A stretch of DNA of 9,267 nt from JBMNRY01 sp050944915 (GCA_050944915.1 JBMNRY010000079.1:1-9267), one strand, 5' to 3'; positions 1 through 7,029 are shown, counted from the first letter of the stretch. The notes: generated by a model from the sequence alone, not told the origin. A program made the numbers and translations.

Positions 1-79
1 CCTCTTCCAGGGTATTGATATCTTTCACCGATTCGAGTACACTAGAATCGAAGACGATGCTACATCCATCGTTCTTCAC
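1..79 (-). CDS. N-terminal fragment of an unidentified protein (cut by window edge)
   Basis: A GTG at 79 opens a frame that stays open for 26 codons to the window edge. It begins MKNDGCSIVFDSSVL when the GTG is read as Met and continues with an acidic stretch ending NTLEE. A Shine-Dalgarno-like AAAGGAG lies 9 bases upstream and an in-frame TAA lies further upstream, which bounds the start. It follows the same direction as every other gene here. I do not recognise the family from so short a piece. The SD sits at the loop/3'-arm junction of a strong hairpin (80-120). The opposite strand also has an open frame here, so the assignment rests on the SD, the start codon and the gene direction. Confidence 0.5.
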   Translation of the reverse strand, partial: MKNDGCSIVFDSSVLESVKDINTLEE

Positions 80-125
80 AAGACCTCGCTCCTTTCTCTG
101 TTAATGGGTAGCGAGGTCTTTTTTT
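80..125 (+). terminator. Strong hairpin with T-run: plus-strand terminator, also a minus-strand 5'-leader hairpin
   Basis: AAGACCTCGCT (80-90) is perfectly complementary to AGCGAGGTCTT (110-120). This gives an 11-bp stem and a 19-base loop, followed by an unbroken T run to 125. Read on the plus strand it is a textbook intrinsic terminator, yet no plus-strand gene is visible to feed it, apart from whatever may end within the first bases of the window. Read on the minus strand the same hairpin ends immediately before the GTG at 79. It then holds the AAAGGAG ribosome site at the junction of loop and 3' arm, so it could also affect translation of that gene. Confidence 0.6.
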
Positions 126-238
126 GCTATCCATCTGCCTTTTTCCTACCACCTACTAAAATTTTACTCTAACAACCCATAATGACTCCGGGGAGAAATG
201 CAACTCTAAAGAATAGGGATTAACCTATGCTCTCTTTT

Positions 239-1027
239 CTATTTGGAAGACAACTCCTTAGTAGGCAAGCCGCCCAAAATCCCCCGGTAAATGGCTGCCG
301 CCGCCTGTTGACAATGAGGGGGGGCTAGCTGCCCCTGGGAGTTGAGGGTTAGTTCCAATTTGATGGTGGGGTAGGCCGTCTCGGTGCAAGGGCCCAAGCC
401 TCCATCACAGACCCCTAAGGCTATCAACAGCTCCTGATGGATATGATGGGCCCAATAAAGGGCGGGCCAAGTGGACCCATGGGAGGTAACCAAGGTCGGA
501 AAATAAGTATAAGTCCGCTGCTCAGCTCGAAACTCGATGGCCAGATGGGGAGTGTCGCCCCTGGAGCCGGGGAGCACCCCTAAACCTCCCCCTAAATTGA
601 TCAATACCAAAAGACGCCACAGAACTTCCCAATTCCACTTCTCCCCCCCAAGGGGCTCCAAAAGGATCCGTTGGCCTAGGAGATGTTTTTCGATCTGACC
701 TATGATCCAAGTATCACAAGCCCCATCCCAAAAAAGGCCTGCTCCCAAAAAGCGGGCCAAAAAGTCAAGGGGCACCAAAGTTGTGTTCTCCCTACGGCAC
801 ACCGGTGTCCCTAAATCCAGTTCCCCCTGGGATAAATGGGCTTTCGTCTCCCCTACCCGCAGGATGCAACGCCGACCGGGTGCTCCCAAAATAGTTTCGG
901 CGGCATCGCCCTCTATTTGTCCCCCGAGGCGACTGGCCACCTGGGTGAGGGGGACTAGTAAATGGGGGCCTTCCCAGTACGGCCTCACCACCGGCTCCAT
1001 ATAGCGACCATTAATAATCAGCTTCAT
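239..1027 (-). CDS. Copper-amine-oxidase-N-like domain fused to a degenerate N-acetylmuramoyl-L-alanine amidase-like domain
   Basis: This 262-residue protein has two parts. Residues 1-110 resemble the copper amine oxidase N-terminal (stalk) domain common in Bacillota surface proteins: an opening INGR, then two halves each with an LVPL...LG(G/A) signature (24-36 and 84-96) and a closing WDG-W. Residues about 118-252 follow the outline of an amidase_3 peptidoglycan amidase: ILLEPLGG where the family has a DPGHGG-type zinc loop, HLAIEFRAE where it has SIHAN, YPTIKLEL where it has the PavLvE segment, and a final AAAAIYRGI helix. Both expected zinc histidines appear to be lost; only Glu225 may match the catalytic glutamate. 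There is no signal peptide or membrane segment, unusual for either domain. The start has a good SD (GGAGG, 7 bases upstream). The first half is a fairly confident call, the amidase relationship an inference from motif order. It is probably a non-enzymatic binding protein; its role is unknown. Confidence 0.7.
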   Translation of the reverse strand: MKLIINGRYMEPVVRPYWEGPHLLVPLTQVASRLGGQIEGDAAETILGAPGRRCILRVGETKAHLSQGELDLGTPVCRRENTTLVPLDFLARFLGAGLFWDGACDTWIIGQIEKHLLGQRILLEPLGGEKWNWEVLWRLLVLINLGGGLGVLPGSRGDTPHLAIEFRAEQRTYTYFPTLVTSHGSTWPALYWAHHIHQELLIALGVCDGGLGPCTETAYPTIKLELTLNSQGQLAPPHCQQAAAAIYRGILGGLPTKELSSK

Positions 1028-1037
1028 TCCCCGTCCT

Positions 1038-1077
1038 CCCTAAGACCGCGCGTTCCCTATATCATACGGTCTTAGGG
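1038..1077 (-). promoter_or_regulatory. 11-bp inverted repeat in the leader of the amidase-like gene, overlapping its SD
   Basis: CCCTAAGACCG (1038-1048) and CGGTCTTAGGG (1067-1077) form a perfect 11-bp stem with an 18-base loop. On the minus strand the 3' arm runs into the GGAGG ribosome site (1035-1039), so two SD bases lie in the stem. No U tract follows on either strand, so a terminator is unlikely. The loop contains a TATGAT (1061-1066), with TTGTCA at 1087-1092, but their 20-base spacing is long for a sigma-A promoter. If that promoter is used, the transcript would begin in the loop, and the repeat would be a protein operator rather than an RNA hairpin. Confidence 0.45.
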
Positions 1078-1093
1078 TCCTAGGGGTGACAAT

Positions 1094-1564
1094 CTACTTA
1101 GTATATTTGTCGGCCACCTTGGTGGCCCCATAGGAGTCGGGTTTGATGCGGGCATCGAACCCGCTGCCGACCACCATCCCCACCACTTCTCTGATTAATT
1201 CTTTGGTTTTTCCCGTTTCGCCTACATCGAGGTGGATCTCAATATCCACCTCTTCATGGCCGTTTTGGGCCAAATAATCCGCTAGTTTACTGGCTACACC
1301 GAGGCTGCGGGCCGTTTCGTAATAGATCCGCTGTCGCAGACTGTTGACATACAGCTCATTATCCCGGTGGTAATAATAGCGGGCGCCTTTGCCCTCCCGG
1401 TAGATGATGATGGCCGTCACAAAACAGGTATTATCTCGGGACTGGGAATCGGTGCCGATGATGAGTCGATATTTGGCCTCCGGTTCGGAATGGACATAAT
1501 CCATGATATCGGCGAAGACTTCTTTTAAAGACATGCGGCCTTTGCTAGGACTTATGAAATCCAT
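1094..1564 (-). CDS. YkuK/DUF458 family RNase H-like protein
   Basis: This 156-residue protein matches the YkuK (DUF458, RNase H-like fold) family along its whole length. The family signature is visible as IGTDSQS (36-42) carrying an acidic residue at Asp39, an acidic Glu83 in YYETA, HLDVGETGKT (111-120) with Asp113, and the closing KPDSYGATKVADKYTK (141-156). These carboxylates are placed like the metal-binding residues of RNase H-fold nucleases, but to my knowledge the activity of this family is not firmly established. The ATG at 1564 has only a modest purine-rich SD (GGGG). The gene lies 54 bases after rsmA and may be cotranscribed with it. It is soluble, with no membrane segment. Confidence 0.85.
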   Translation of the reverse strand: MDFISPSKGRMSLKEVFADIMDYVHSEPEAKYRLIIGTDSQSRDNTCFVTAIIIYREGKGARYYYHRDNELYVNSLRQRIYYETARSLGVASKLADYLAQNGHEEVDIEIHLDVGETGKTKELIREVVGMVVGSGFDARIKPDSYGATKVADKYTK

Positions 1565-1618
1565 TTGGTTTCCCCACTTTTGCGTGCTAATAGATTTAAA
1601 ATTCCGGTAATTCGCCCT

Positions 1619-2488
1619 TTATTCCTCCCCCTTGGAGTCTAGTTTGGCCTGGAAATTATTTGTTAATGCCACATATTCATCAACAGCCAGGTCTTCCCCC
1701 CTGATTTGGGGAGAAATCCCTGTCTCGGTGATGATTTGGGCCGTCTCCTCCTTGGATAAGGGATTCCAAGGAGCCCGGGCCAAAGTATTCACCAGGGTTT
1801 TCCGCCGCTGCCCGAAGGCCGACCGCACCATGCGGAAAAACAGCTCTTCATTTTCTAAACCCCAAGGTTCCCGGCGGGGATGGAGGCGGACTACCGCCGA
1901 ATGGACCTTCGGTGGAGGGACGAAAACGGTAGGAGGCACCTTACAGACCAGATCGACATTAGCCCGGTAATTGACGGCTACCGTCAAAGCGCCATAATCC
2001 TTCGTCCCGGGAGCAGCCGTTAACCGCTGGGCCACCTCCAGCTGGACCATGACGACGATGAGCTCCCAATGTCCCCATTCTAACAAGTGAAAAAGGATGG
2101 GCGTGGTGATATAGTAGGGTAGATTGGCGATGACCTTTACTTTTCCCGTGGGAAGGATCCCCTGGAGATCCAGCTTTAAGATGTCGCCGTGGATGATTTC
2201 CACCTGGGGCAGCCGTTCCTTTAACAAAGGGATCAATTGGCCGTCGATTTCCACCGCGATGACCCGACCGGCCTGGCGGGCTAGGGCTTCCGTCAGACTG
2301 CCCATGCCGGGGCCGATTTCCAAGACGATATCGTCGGCTTTGAGATCCGCGGCTTCGACGATCTTATCCCGGATATTGCGATCCACGAGGAAATTCTGAC
2401 CTAAAGATTTGCGAGGTCGCAAATGGTGTTCGGCCAACAGCTTGCGGCTTACCCCTTTGACGACCACATCATCGGACAAGGCGACCAC
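1619..2488 (-). CDS. rsmA: 16S rRNA (adenine1518-N6/adenine1519-N6)-dimethyltransferase RsmA (KsgA)
   Basis: This enzyme dimethylates two adjacent adenines in the 3'-terminal hairpin of 16S rRNA, using S-adenosylmethionine, late in small-subunit assembly. The 289 residues are a normal family length. Visible motifs in order: KSLGQNF (27-33), the SAM-binding EIGPGMG (57-63), acidic Glu80 at the end of the next strand, GD at 101-102, the catalytic NLPY (122-125), and PPPKV (191-195) in the C-terminal part. The start is a GTG at 2488, only two bases after the stop of the upstream YabE-like gene. The GGAG of that gene's last codons acts as SD, which suggests translational coupling. A TTG three codons downstream is an alternative. 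B. subtilis has the same yabE-ksgA neighbourhood, but there rnmV (RNase M5) lies between them; here it is absent. Confidence 0.97.
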   Translation of the reverse strand: MVALSDDVVVKGVSRKLLAEHHLRPRKSLGQNFLVDRNIRDKIVEAADLKADDIVLEIGPGMGSLTEALARQAGRVIAVEIDGQLIPLLKERLPQVEIIHGDILKLDLQGILPTGKVKVIANLPYYITTPILFHLLEWGHWELIVVMVQLEVAQRLTAAPGTKDYGALTVAVNYRANVDLVCKVPPTVFVPPPKVHSAVVRLHPRREPWGLENEELFFRMVRSAFGQRRKTLVNTLARAPWNPLSKEETAQIITETGISPQIRGEDLAVDEYVALTNNFQAKLDSKGEE

Positions 2489-2490
2489 TC

Positions 2491-3504
2491 CTACTCCAGG
2501 ATGTAAACTTTAACGGGGCGGCGACCAAAATGGATGGCCTCCCGGTAGGTATCAAAACAAAGATCGATAATATTGCCTTTGATGGCCCCTCCGATGTCAC
2601 AGGCCCGGGCAGTCCCATAACCGGGGATATAAAGGGTGGTCCCCAAGGGGATCAATCCGGGATCGACGGCAACTACCCCATATCCAGCAGGATCCCCCGT
2701 CACCGTATAACCATCGGCCCAAGGACCGGTACTTTCAGGACCGGGATAATAGGCTGTGGCCACCATGTCTAACACTTCCCGATAGCGGATAGGCCCGCCG
2801 GGGGTAGCCATGGTCCTGATCACGATTTTGGTACCGATGGCGATGATTTCTTCCTGGGGAGGTTCTTTGATGCTCGTCGCTATAATTTGCTGGCTTTGGG
2901 GTTGACCATCGGCATAAGTTATTCTAACCACTTTTTCCTTAATCCCGTCACGGCCCCGCTGGACGATTTTTTCCGTGCCCTTTTCCAAACTAGGGTCTTC
3001 CCGCCGTCGTACCGCATAGGGAATCGGCTCTTCCACCACTTCATCTACGTAGTTGATGCGGGTCACCTTAATCAAAGAGGGACTGACGATGAAGGTCTCT
3101 AATCCCGGCTCTACCCCATCATGGGGGCCAAGCTCCACCCCCGCGCTAGTCAATAAATCGGCCACCGAAGCCCCCTTTGTCCACAGTCGCTTTTCCTGAC
3201 CGTCGAAGGCAACAGTCACCGGACTGGGAGGGATAACTTCGATGGTGCGCCGCTGGGTCAAAGATTCATCGATGGCCGGATAAACATCATACTCTTCTGT
3301 AAAATCGATCCCCGCCTCCCGGAGGATCTCCCCCACCCCTTTGGTACGGGTAGTTAAGCTAATCACCTCATCAGCCATATAAATCCGCACTTCTTGGGGA
3401 GCCCAGAGCCCCCAGAGGTAATTGTAACTGAGGAAAAGGAAGAAGGCCAGGCAGGGAAGCAGTAACCAAGGCGTACGGAGGACAGGCCGGTGCAATTTAA
3501 TCAC
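2491..3504 (-). CDS. YabE-like membrane-anchored cell-wall protein (DUF348 x2, G5, 3D domain)
   Basis: This 337-residue protein begins with a short basic segment and one hydrophobic anchor (about 13-34). Two DUF348 repeats (about 38-80 and 95-135), a G5 domain (about 145-224) and a C-terminal 3D domain (about 245-336) follow. The three aspartates that name the 3D domain are present: Asp281 in AVDPGLIPLGT, Asp303 in ACDIGGAIKG and Asp314 in IIDLCFD. 3D domains have the double-psi beta-barrel fold of MltA-type lytic transglycosylases and occur in the Sps/YabE proteins of Bacillota, so peptidoglycan cleavage outside the membrane is likely. The start is a GTG at 3504, eight bases inside the end of the upstream 65-residue gene, with a poor SD of its own; expression probably depends on coupling. 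B. subtilis YabE has the same plan but is somewhat longer. Confidence 0.93.
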   Translation of the reverse strand: MIKLHRPVLRTPWLLLPCLAFFLFLSYNYLWGLWAPQEVRIYMADEVISLTTRTKGVGEILREAGIDFTEEYDVYPAIDESLTQRRTIEVIPPSPVTVAFDGQEKRLWTKGASVADLLTSAGVELGPHDGVEPGLETFIVSPSLIKVTRINYVDEVVEEPIPYAVRRREDPSLEKGTEKIVQRGRDGIKEKVVRITYADGQPQSQQIIATSIKEPPQEEIIAIGTKIVIRTMATPGGPIRYREVLDMVATAYYPGPESTGPWADGYTVTGDPAGYGVVAVDPGLIPLGTTLYIPGYGTARACDIGGAIKGNIIDLCFDTYREAIHFGRRPVKVYILE

Positions 3505-3694
3505 CCCGGGCCTGCAAGCCCCGTAGGCGGGCTAGCCGCTCCACCAGTTGTTCCCGACCATAATCATCTAAATGATCGATGATCTCGATCACTTCTTCCA
3601 TTTCTTCATCGGTGATCAGCCCCTGCTGGCGTAGTTTTTCGTAGGCCCCGATGAACCGCAATTTCAGTCTTTCTGTCTGGGAAACTAAATCCAT
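3497..3694 (-). CDS. Small 65-residue helical protein of unknown function
   Basis: I do not recognise this protein. Its ATG (3692-3694) directly follows the dnaB stop codon, with a strong SD (GGGAGG, 8 bases upstream) inside the last dnaB codons, so it is very likely translated. Its end overlaps the GTG of the YabE-like gene by eight bases. The product is highly charged and probably all-helical: a helix about 5-25 (RLKLRFIGAYEKLRQQG), a turn at LITDEEM, an acidic helix (EEVIEIIDHLDD) and a basic leucine-rich C-terminus ending LARLRGLQARGD. There is no cysteine, signal peptide or membrane segment. The position in a dnaD-dnaB-orf-yabE run suggests a constitutive role, but nothing in the sequence says what. 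Confidence 0.8.
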   Translation of the reverse strand: MDLVSQTERLKLRFIGAYEKLRQQGLITDEEMEEVIEIIDHLDDYGREQLVERLARLRGLQARGD

Positions 3695-5077
3695 CTAACT
3701 ATCCTCCCGCATGGCCTCGTCGATAAATCTGGTATACTCGGGTACCCAGCGCAAAATGGCCTTACCCGTCGGGCCTTTACGCTGTTTGGCGAAGATGACT
3801 TCTACTAAGCCGGCGGTGCCGTTAGCTGCCGCTTGTTCCGGATAATAGTAATCCTCCCGGTAGAGGAACATCACAACGTCGGCGAATTCCTCGATATTAC
3901 CGCTATCCCGCAAATCGGACATCATCGGCCGTTTATTATCCCGGCTTTCCACGCCCCTATTGAGCTGGGAAAGGAGGATGATGGGCAGATCTAATTCCCC
4001 CGCCAAATCCCTGATTTCCCGGACGATATCCCCGACCAACAAAGCCCAGTTGCGCCGATCTTGGCTGGGAGGACGAATCAATTGCAGATAGTCGATGATG
4101 ATGAGGCCCAAATTGGGCAGCTCGCTTTTTACCTTCCGGGCGATGGCCCGGATCTCGCCGACGGTTAGACCCCGTTTATCGACGATCTTAATGGGTAGTT
4201 CATAAAGCTCGTTGAAGATATGTTGGGTCTTGTTGAAACCTTCGTCATCTAGGCGGGTGTTGTAATCAAAGGGGGTGATGGCCCCATTCTCCTGGAAGCG
4301 GAACAGTTCGCTGAGGACCAGCCGGTCCCCGATTTGCTCATCATCCATTTCCAGGCTAAAAATGAGGACGGGGATCTCCCGCTTGGCCACATTCATGGCC
4401 ATATTCAACGCAAGGGCCGTCTTACCCATACTGGGCCGGGCCGCTAAGATGATTAAGTCCTTTTTCTTAAAACCGGTGGTGAGGACATCGATGGAAGGCA
4501 AGCGGACCGTCAAACCATGGGAGGATTTACCCTCCCGCCTTTCGATGAGGTTGATGTAGCATTTACTGAGGATCTGGAGGAGATCTTTGACAATTTCTTC
4601 TTCCTCATCGCCCATGTTGGTGGCTTGGAAAATCAATTGTTGGGCCCGCGCTTGATAGGCCATTAAGTCTTCTTCCGTTTCCAACAGGACCATCTCTTCG
4701 ATCTGATGGGCCGCCTGGAGTAGCCGGCGAAAGCCTGCCTTTTCCCGGAGGACATCGATGCTGGGCACGAGCTCCGCGGGGCTGATGAAAGATTTGGTCA
4801 GCTCGATGAGTTCCTCTTCGGGGGAATCCACCTCTCCCCCTTTGCGTAGTTGATTGAAGATCTGGGTGTAGGAGATGCGTCCTTTTCTTTGATAAAGCTC
4901 CCAAAGGGCTTGGAAAATGCGGCGATGGATCGGATCATAAAAAAGGCCGTCCTCTAAGCGGTCAGCCACTTGATCAATTCGGTCGGGATAACGGATTAAA
5001 ATACCTAAGACCCGTCGTTCGGCATCTAAATCCATAGGCATCGCTGGCCTATGATTATCTTTAACTGCCACATTCAT
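3695..5077 (-). CDS. dnaB: Replicative DNA helicase DnaB (called DnaC in B. subtilis)
   Basis: This is the hexameric 5'-3' helicase that unwinds DNA at the replication fork and contacts primase. At 460 residues it is of standard length. The N-terminal helical domain starts around DLDAERRVLG (16-25). The RecA-like motor domain carries Walker A ARPSMGKT (213-220), catalytic Glu243 in SLEM, Walker B IIIDY (326-330), the LSQLNR motif (369-374) with the sensor glutamine, and KQRKGPTG (431-438) with the arginine finger. No intein or insertion is seen. The start at 5077 lies 17 bases inside dnaD, and its SD-like GGAG is 14 bases away. Translation probably relies on coupling, or begins at a slightly later codon such as Met13 or Met15. 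The next gene starts immediately after the stop. Confidence 0.97.
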   Translation of the reverse strand: MNVAVKDNHRPAMPMDLDAERRVLGILIRYPDRIDQVADRLEDGLFYDPIHRRIFQALWELYQRKGRISYTQIFNQLRKGGEVDSPEEELIELTKSFISPAELVPSIDVLREKAGFRRLLQAAHQIEEMVLLETEEDLMAYQARAQQLIFQATNMGDEEEEIVKDLLQILSKCYINLIERREGKSSHGLTVRLPSIDVLTTGFKKKDLIILAARPSMGKTALALNMAMNVAKREIPVLIFSLEMDDEQIGDRLVLSELFRFQENGAITPFDYNTRLDDEGFNKTQHIFNELYELPIKIVDKRGLTVGEIRAIARKVKSELPNLGLIIIDYLQLIRPPSQDRRNWALLVGDIVREIRDLAGELDLPIILLSQLNRGVESRDNKRPMMSDLRDSGNIEEFADVVMFLYREDYYYPEQAAANGTAGLVEVIFAKQRKGPTGKAILRWVPEYTRFIDEAMREDS

Positions 5078-5819
5078 CGGGATAAAGCTCCTTCCAACGC
5101 TCGATTAGGTTGGGCTGTACCTGTTGATAAGCTTGGGCGTTTGGACGTCCATCATAGGACTCCCGTTGGGACTCTGACCGGGAGGCCCCCTTTGTTTTAT
5201 TCCTTTGTTTCATCCAATCGGCCAAAGTGCGGATCCCATCGTTATACCAGTTGCGTAGAATGCCTTCCAAGTATTGGATCCGGGGGCTGGGGGCGTTGCG
5301 AACCATTTCATTGATGGCCAAAGCCACCACTTCCGCGCTGATCCCTTTGGTATCCACCCAGTAGCGGAGTTTATCCAATTGAACCGGCCCCAAGAGTCCG
5401 ACTTTTTTCTGATAAATATTGATCACCGCGTCTAAATCGGCATCTTGGCCTTGGGGGATGTCCAATTCAATCCCAGGCTCCTTCTCTCCCACGGTCAAAC
5501 CCTCGGGGAACCGTCTGGTGAACTCCTCCGCCGATAGAGGATCGTTGATTAAATAGGTGCCATCGGCCAGAACATCGATGAGCCCCGCTTCGATAAGAGT
5601 ATGACAGTTGGTCGCCAGTTCCTGGGAGGTCAACCCCGTATAGCGGGCTAGCTGGCTGGTAAAATCGGGAACATCTTCCCTTTCCGCCAGCCAGCGTAGA
5701 GTCAACCAAAGGGCGATGGCCTCCGGTCCCAATACCGGTTGATACAATTCTAGCAACTCCCCTGGTACCTGTAGGGGATAGACCCTTTTCTGACCGGATT
5801 TGAGTTTATTGCCTGACAT
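5061..5819 (-). CDS. dnaD: DnaD-domain primosome protein
   Basis: DnaD-family proteins help load the replicative helicase at the origin and at stalled forks in low-GC Gram-positive bacteria. The 252 residues show an N-terminal winged-helix-like region (about 14-100), a short linker, and the DnaD/DnaB' domain (about 127-195). That domain carries the YxxxIxxxW signature as Tyr183-Ile187-Trp191. A basic, polar tail (200-230) is probably disordered and DNA-binding, as in the family; a short final helix follows. The ATG at 5819 has an SD (GGAGG, 8 bases upstream). The gene overlaps dnaB by 17 bases, so helicase and helper are made together. A dnaI/dnaC-type AAA+ loader, often found near such genes, is not in the window. 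Confidence 0.92.
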   Translation of the reverse strand: MSGNKLKSGQKRVYPLQVPGELLELYQPVLGPEAIALWLTLRWLAEREDVPDFTSQLARYTGLTSQELATNCHTLIEAGLIDVLADGTYLINDPLSAEEFTRRFPEGLTVGEKEPGIELDIPQGQDADLDAVINIYQKKVGLLGPVQLDKLRYWVDTKGISAEVVALAINEMVRNAPSPRIQYLEGILRNWYNDGIRTLADWMKQRNKTKGASRSESQRESYDGRPNAQAYQQVQPNLIERWKELYPDECGS

Positions 5820-5852
5820 ACCTGCTGCCTCCGTTTACTTCAAACTAACTCC

Positions 5853-5881
5853 ATCATATCAGCAACAGGTCGAGGAAACAA
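5853..5881 (-). promoter_or_regulatory. Probable sigma-A promoter of the dnaD-dnaB operon
   Basis: On the minus strand TATGAT (5853-5858) matches the -10 consensus at five of six positions. TTGTTT (5876-5881) sits exactly 17 bases upstream as a weak -35. Transcription would start near 5846, giving a leader of about 27 bases before the dnaD ATG. This fits the change of operon after ddl. Confidence 0.5.
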
Positions 5882-5910
5882 ATGCCAGCAAAGCAAATTC
5901 AATGCCTGCT
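5881..5910. repeat. Two-copy direct repeat abutting the dnaD -35 box
   Basis: AATGCCAGCA (5881-5890) and AATGCCTGCT (5901-5910) share AATGCC and GC two bases later. They are spaced 20 bases start to start, about two helical turns, so both face the same side of the DNA. The first copy touches the proposed -35 element. This is compatible with an activator or repressor site, but two short copies could arise by chance. Confidence 0.3.
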
Positions 5911-5934
5911 AGGGACATCACCGCCCATTCTTTC

Positions 5935-5977
5935 CACCCTTAGGCATCTTTTGCAAATTCTGTCCAAGGGTGTTTTT
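5935..5977 (+). terminator. Hairpin after ddl, with its T-run on the plus strand
   Basis: CACCCTT (5935-5941) pairs with AAGGGTG (5966-5972) across a 24-base loop and is followed by TTTTT (5973-5977). It lies directly beyond the ddl stop codon. As a terminator of ddl it would read on the minus strand, where only a purine-rich tail follows the stem. The U tract serves plus-strand, antisense transcription instead. The stem is only 7 bp with a large loop, so efficiency is uncertain. Confidence 0.4.
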
Positions 5978-5979
5978 CC

Positions 5980-7029
5980 CTACTCTTCATAGGTGCGTAA
6001 AGAACGGCTCTTTTCCCGGTGGTGATCTAGGGCCAAACGGATCAATTCATCCATCAGTTGGCTAAAACTAAGGCCGGTAGCCTCCCAGAGTTTAGGATAC
6101 ATACTGATCCTGGTGAAACCAGGCATGGTGTTAATTTCATTGAGATAAACGGTCTGGCCGCAGACGAAGAAGTCGACCCGGGCCAAACCGAGACCATCGA
6201 TGGCTTGAAAGGCGGCAATAGACATTTGGCGCACCTGCTCCACGGTCTCCGCCGGAATCCGGGCGGGGATAATTAACTGGGAATTATCATCGATATATTT
6301 CGCCCGGTAGTCGTAAAATACATTTCCCGGGACGATTTCTCCTACGGTGGATGCCCGGGGGAATTCGTTACCTAAAATGGAGCATTCCACCTCTTGGCAT
6401 GGTGTGGCCCCTACTTCGATGATCAGCTTCCAATGGTATTTAGCCGCTAGATCTAAAGCGGGTCCTAATTCCTCCCGGCTGTCGACCCGGCTGATGCCGA
6501 CGCTGGAACCCAGGGCCGCCGGTTTGACAAAACAAGGATAACCGATTTGGCCTTCGATTTCCTTCATCAGAGTCTCACGATCCCGTTCCCATTCCCGCCG
6601 GGTGGTGACCAGATAATCCAGGAGGGGCAGTCCCGCGGCCTGGAAGGCCTGTTTCATCAACGCTTTATCCATCCCCACCGAGGAAGCAGCGACCCCGGAT
6701 CCCACATAGGCTACTTCCGCCATCTCCATTAAACCTTGGATGGTCCCATCTTCCCCTAAGGGGCCGTGGAGGATGGGGACATAGACATCGATAGGTTCAC
6801 TAAAGCGGTGGTCATCAAGATACAGCAACCGACCTTCCTTAGGGATCGGCAGTAAGGCCACCGGACTTTCATCAGACCACCACTGGCCTTCTTTATCGAT
6901 CTTAATCGGTATTACATCGTAGCGTTCTGGATCTAAATGGGCTTTAACTGCTGCCCCCGATTGTAGGGATACTTCGTGTTCACCGGATCGCCCACCGTAA
7001 AGGAGGCCGACCCGCATTTTCTTAGACAA
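5980..7029 (-). CDS. ddl: D-alanine-D-alanine ligase
   Basis: This cytoplasmic ATP-grasp enzyme joins two D-alanines for the peptidoglycan pentapeptide. I place the start at TTG 7029 (349 residues): AAAGGAGGGG (7035-7044) lies 7 bases upstream, and the protein then begins MSKKMRVGLLYGGRSGEHEV, as in the family. An in-frame ATG at 7104 would overlap aroE and add an unconserved tail. Motifs: GGRSGEHEVS (12-21), HGPLGEDGTIQG (88-99), the ATP-site VKPAALGSSVGIS (168-180), the omega loop YDYRAKY (239-245), RVDFF (284-288) and NEINTMPGFT (297-306). Tyr245 corresponds to E. coli DdlB Tyr216, where Phe is associated with D-Ala-D-lactate synthesis. A D-Ala-D-Ala product, hence intrinsic vancomycin susceptibility at this step, is therefore predicted. 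The gene follows aroE by 55 bases and is probably cotranscribed. Confidence 0.96.
   Translation of the reverse strand: MSKKMRVGLLYGGRSGEHEVSLQSGAAVKAHLDPERYDVIPIKIDKEGQWWSDESPVALLPIPKEGRLLYLDDHRFSEPIDVYVPILHGPLGEDGTIQGLMEMAEVAYVGSGVAASSVGMDKALMKQAFQAAGLPLLDYLVTTRREWERDRETLMKEIEGQIGYPCFVKPAALGSSVGISRVDSREELGPALDLAAKYHWKLIIEVGATPCQEVECSILGNEFPRASTVGEIVPGNVFYDYRAKYIDDNSQLIIPARIPAETVEQVRQMSIAAFQAIDGLGLARVDFFVCGQTVYLNEINTMPGFTRISMYPKLWEATGLSFSQLMDELIRLALDHHREKSRSLRTYEE

Noticed and set aside
2..172. Plus-strand open frame through the left edge
   Set aside because: It runs through the strong hairpin and T-run, has no visible start or SD, and the minus-strand frame has both.
702..1004. Plus-strand 100-codon frame opposite the amidase-like gene
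   Set aside because: Basic, low-complexity composition, no SD and no recognisable domain; it is a shadow of the minus-strand gene.
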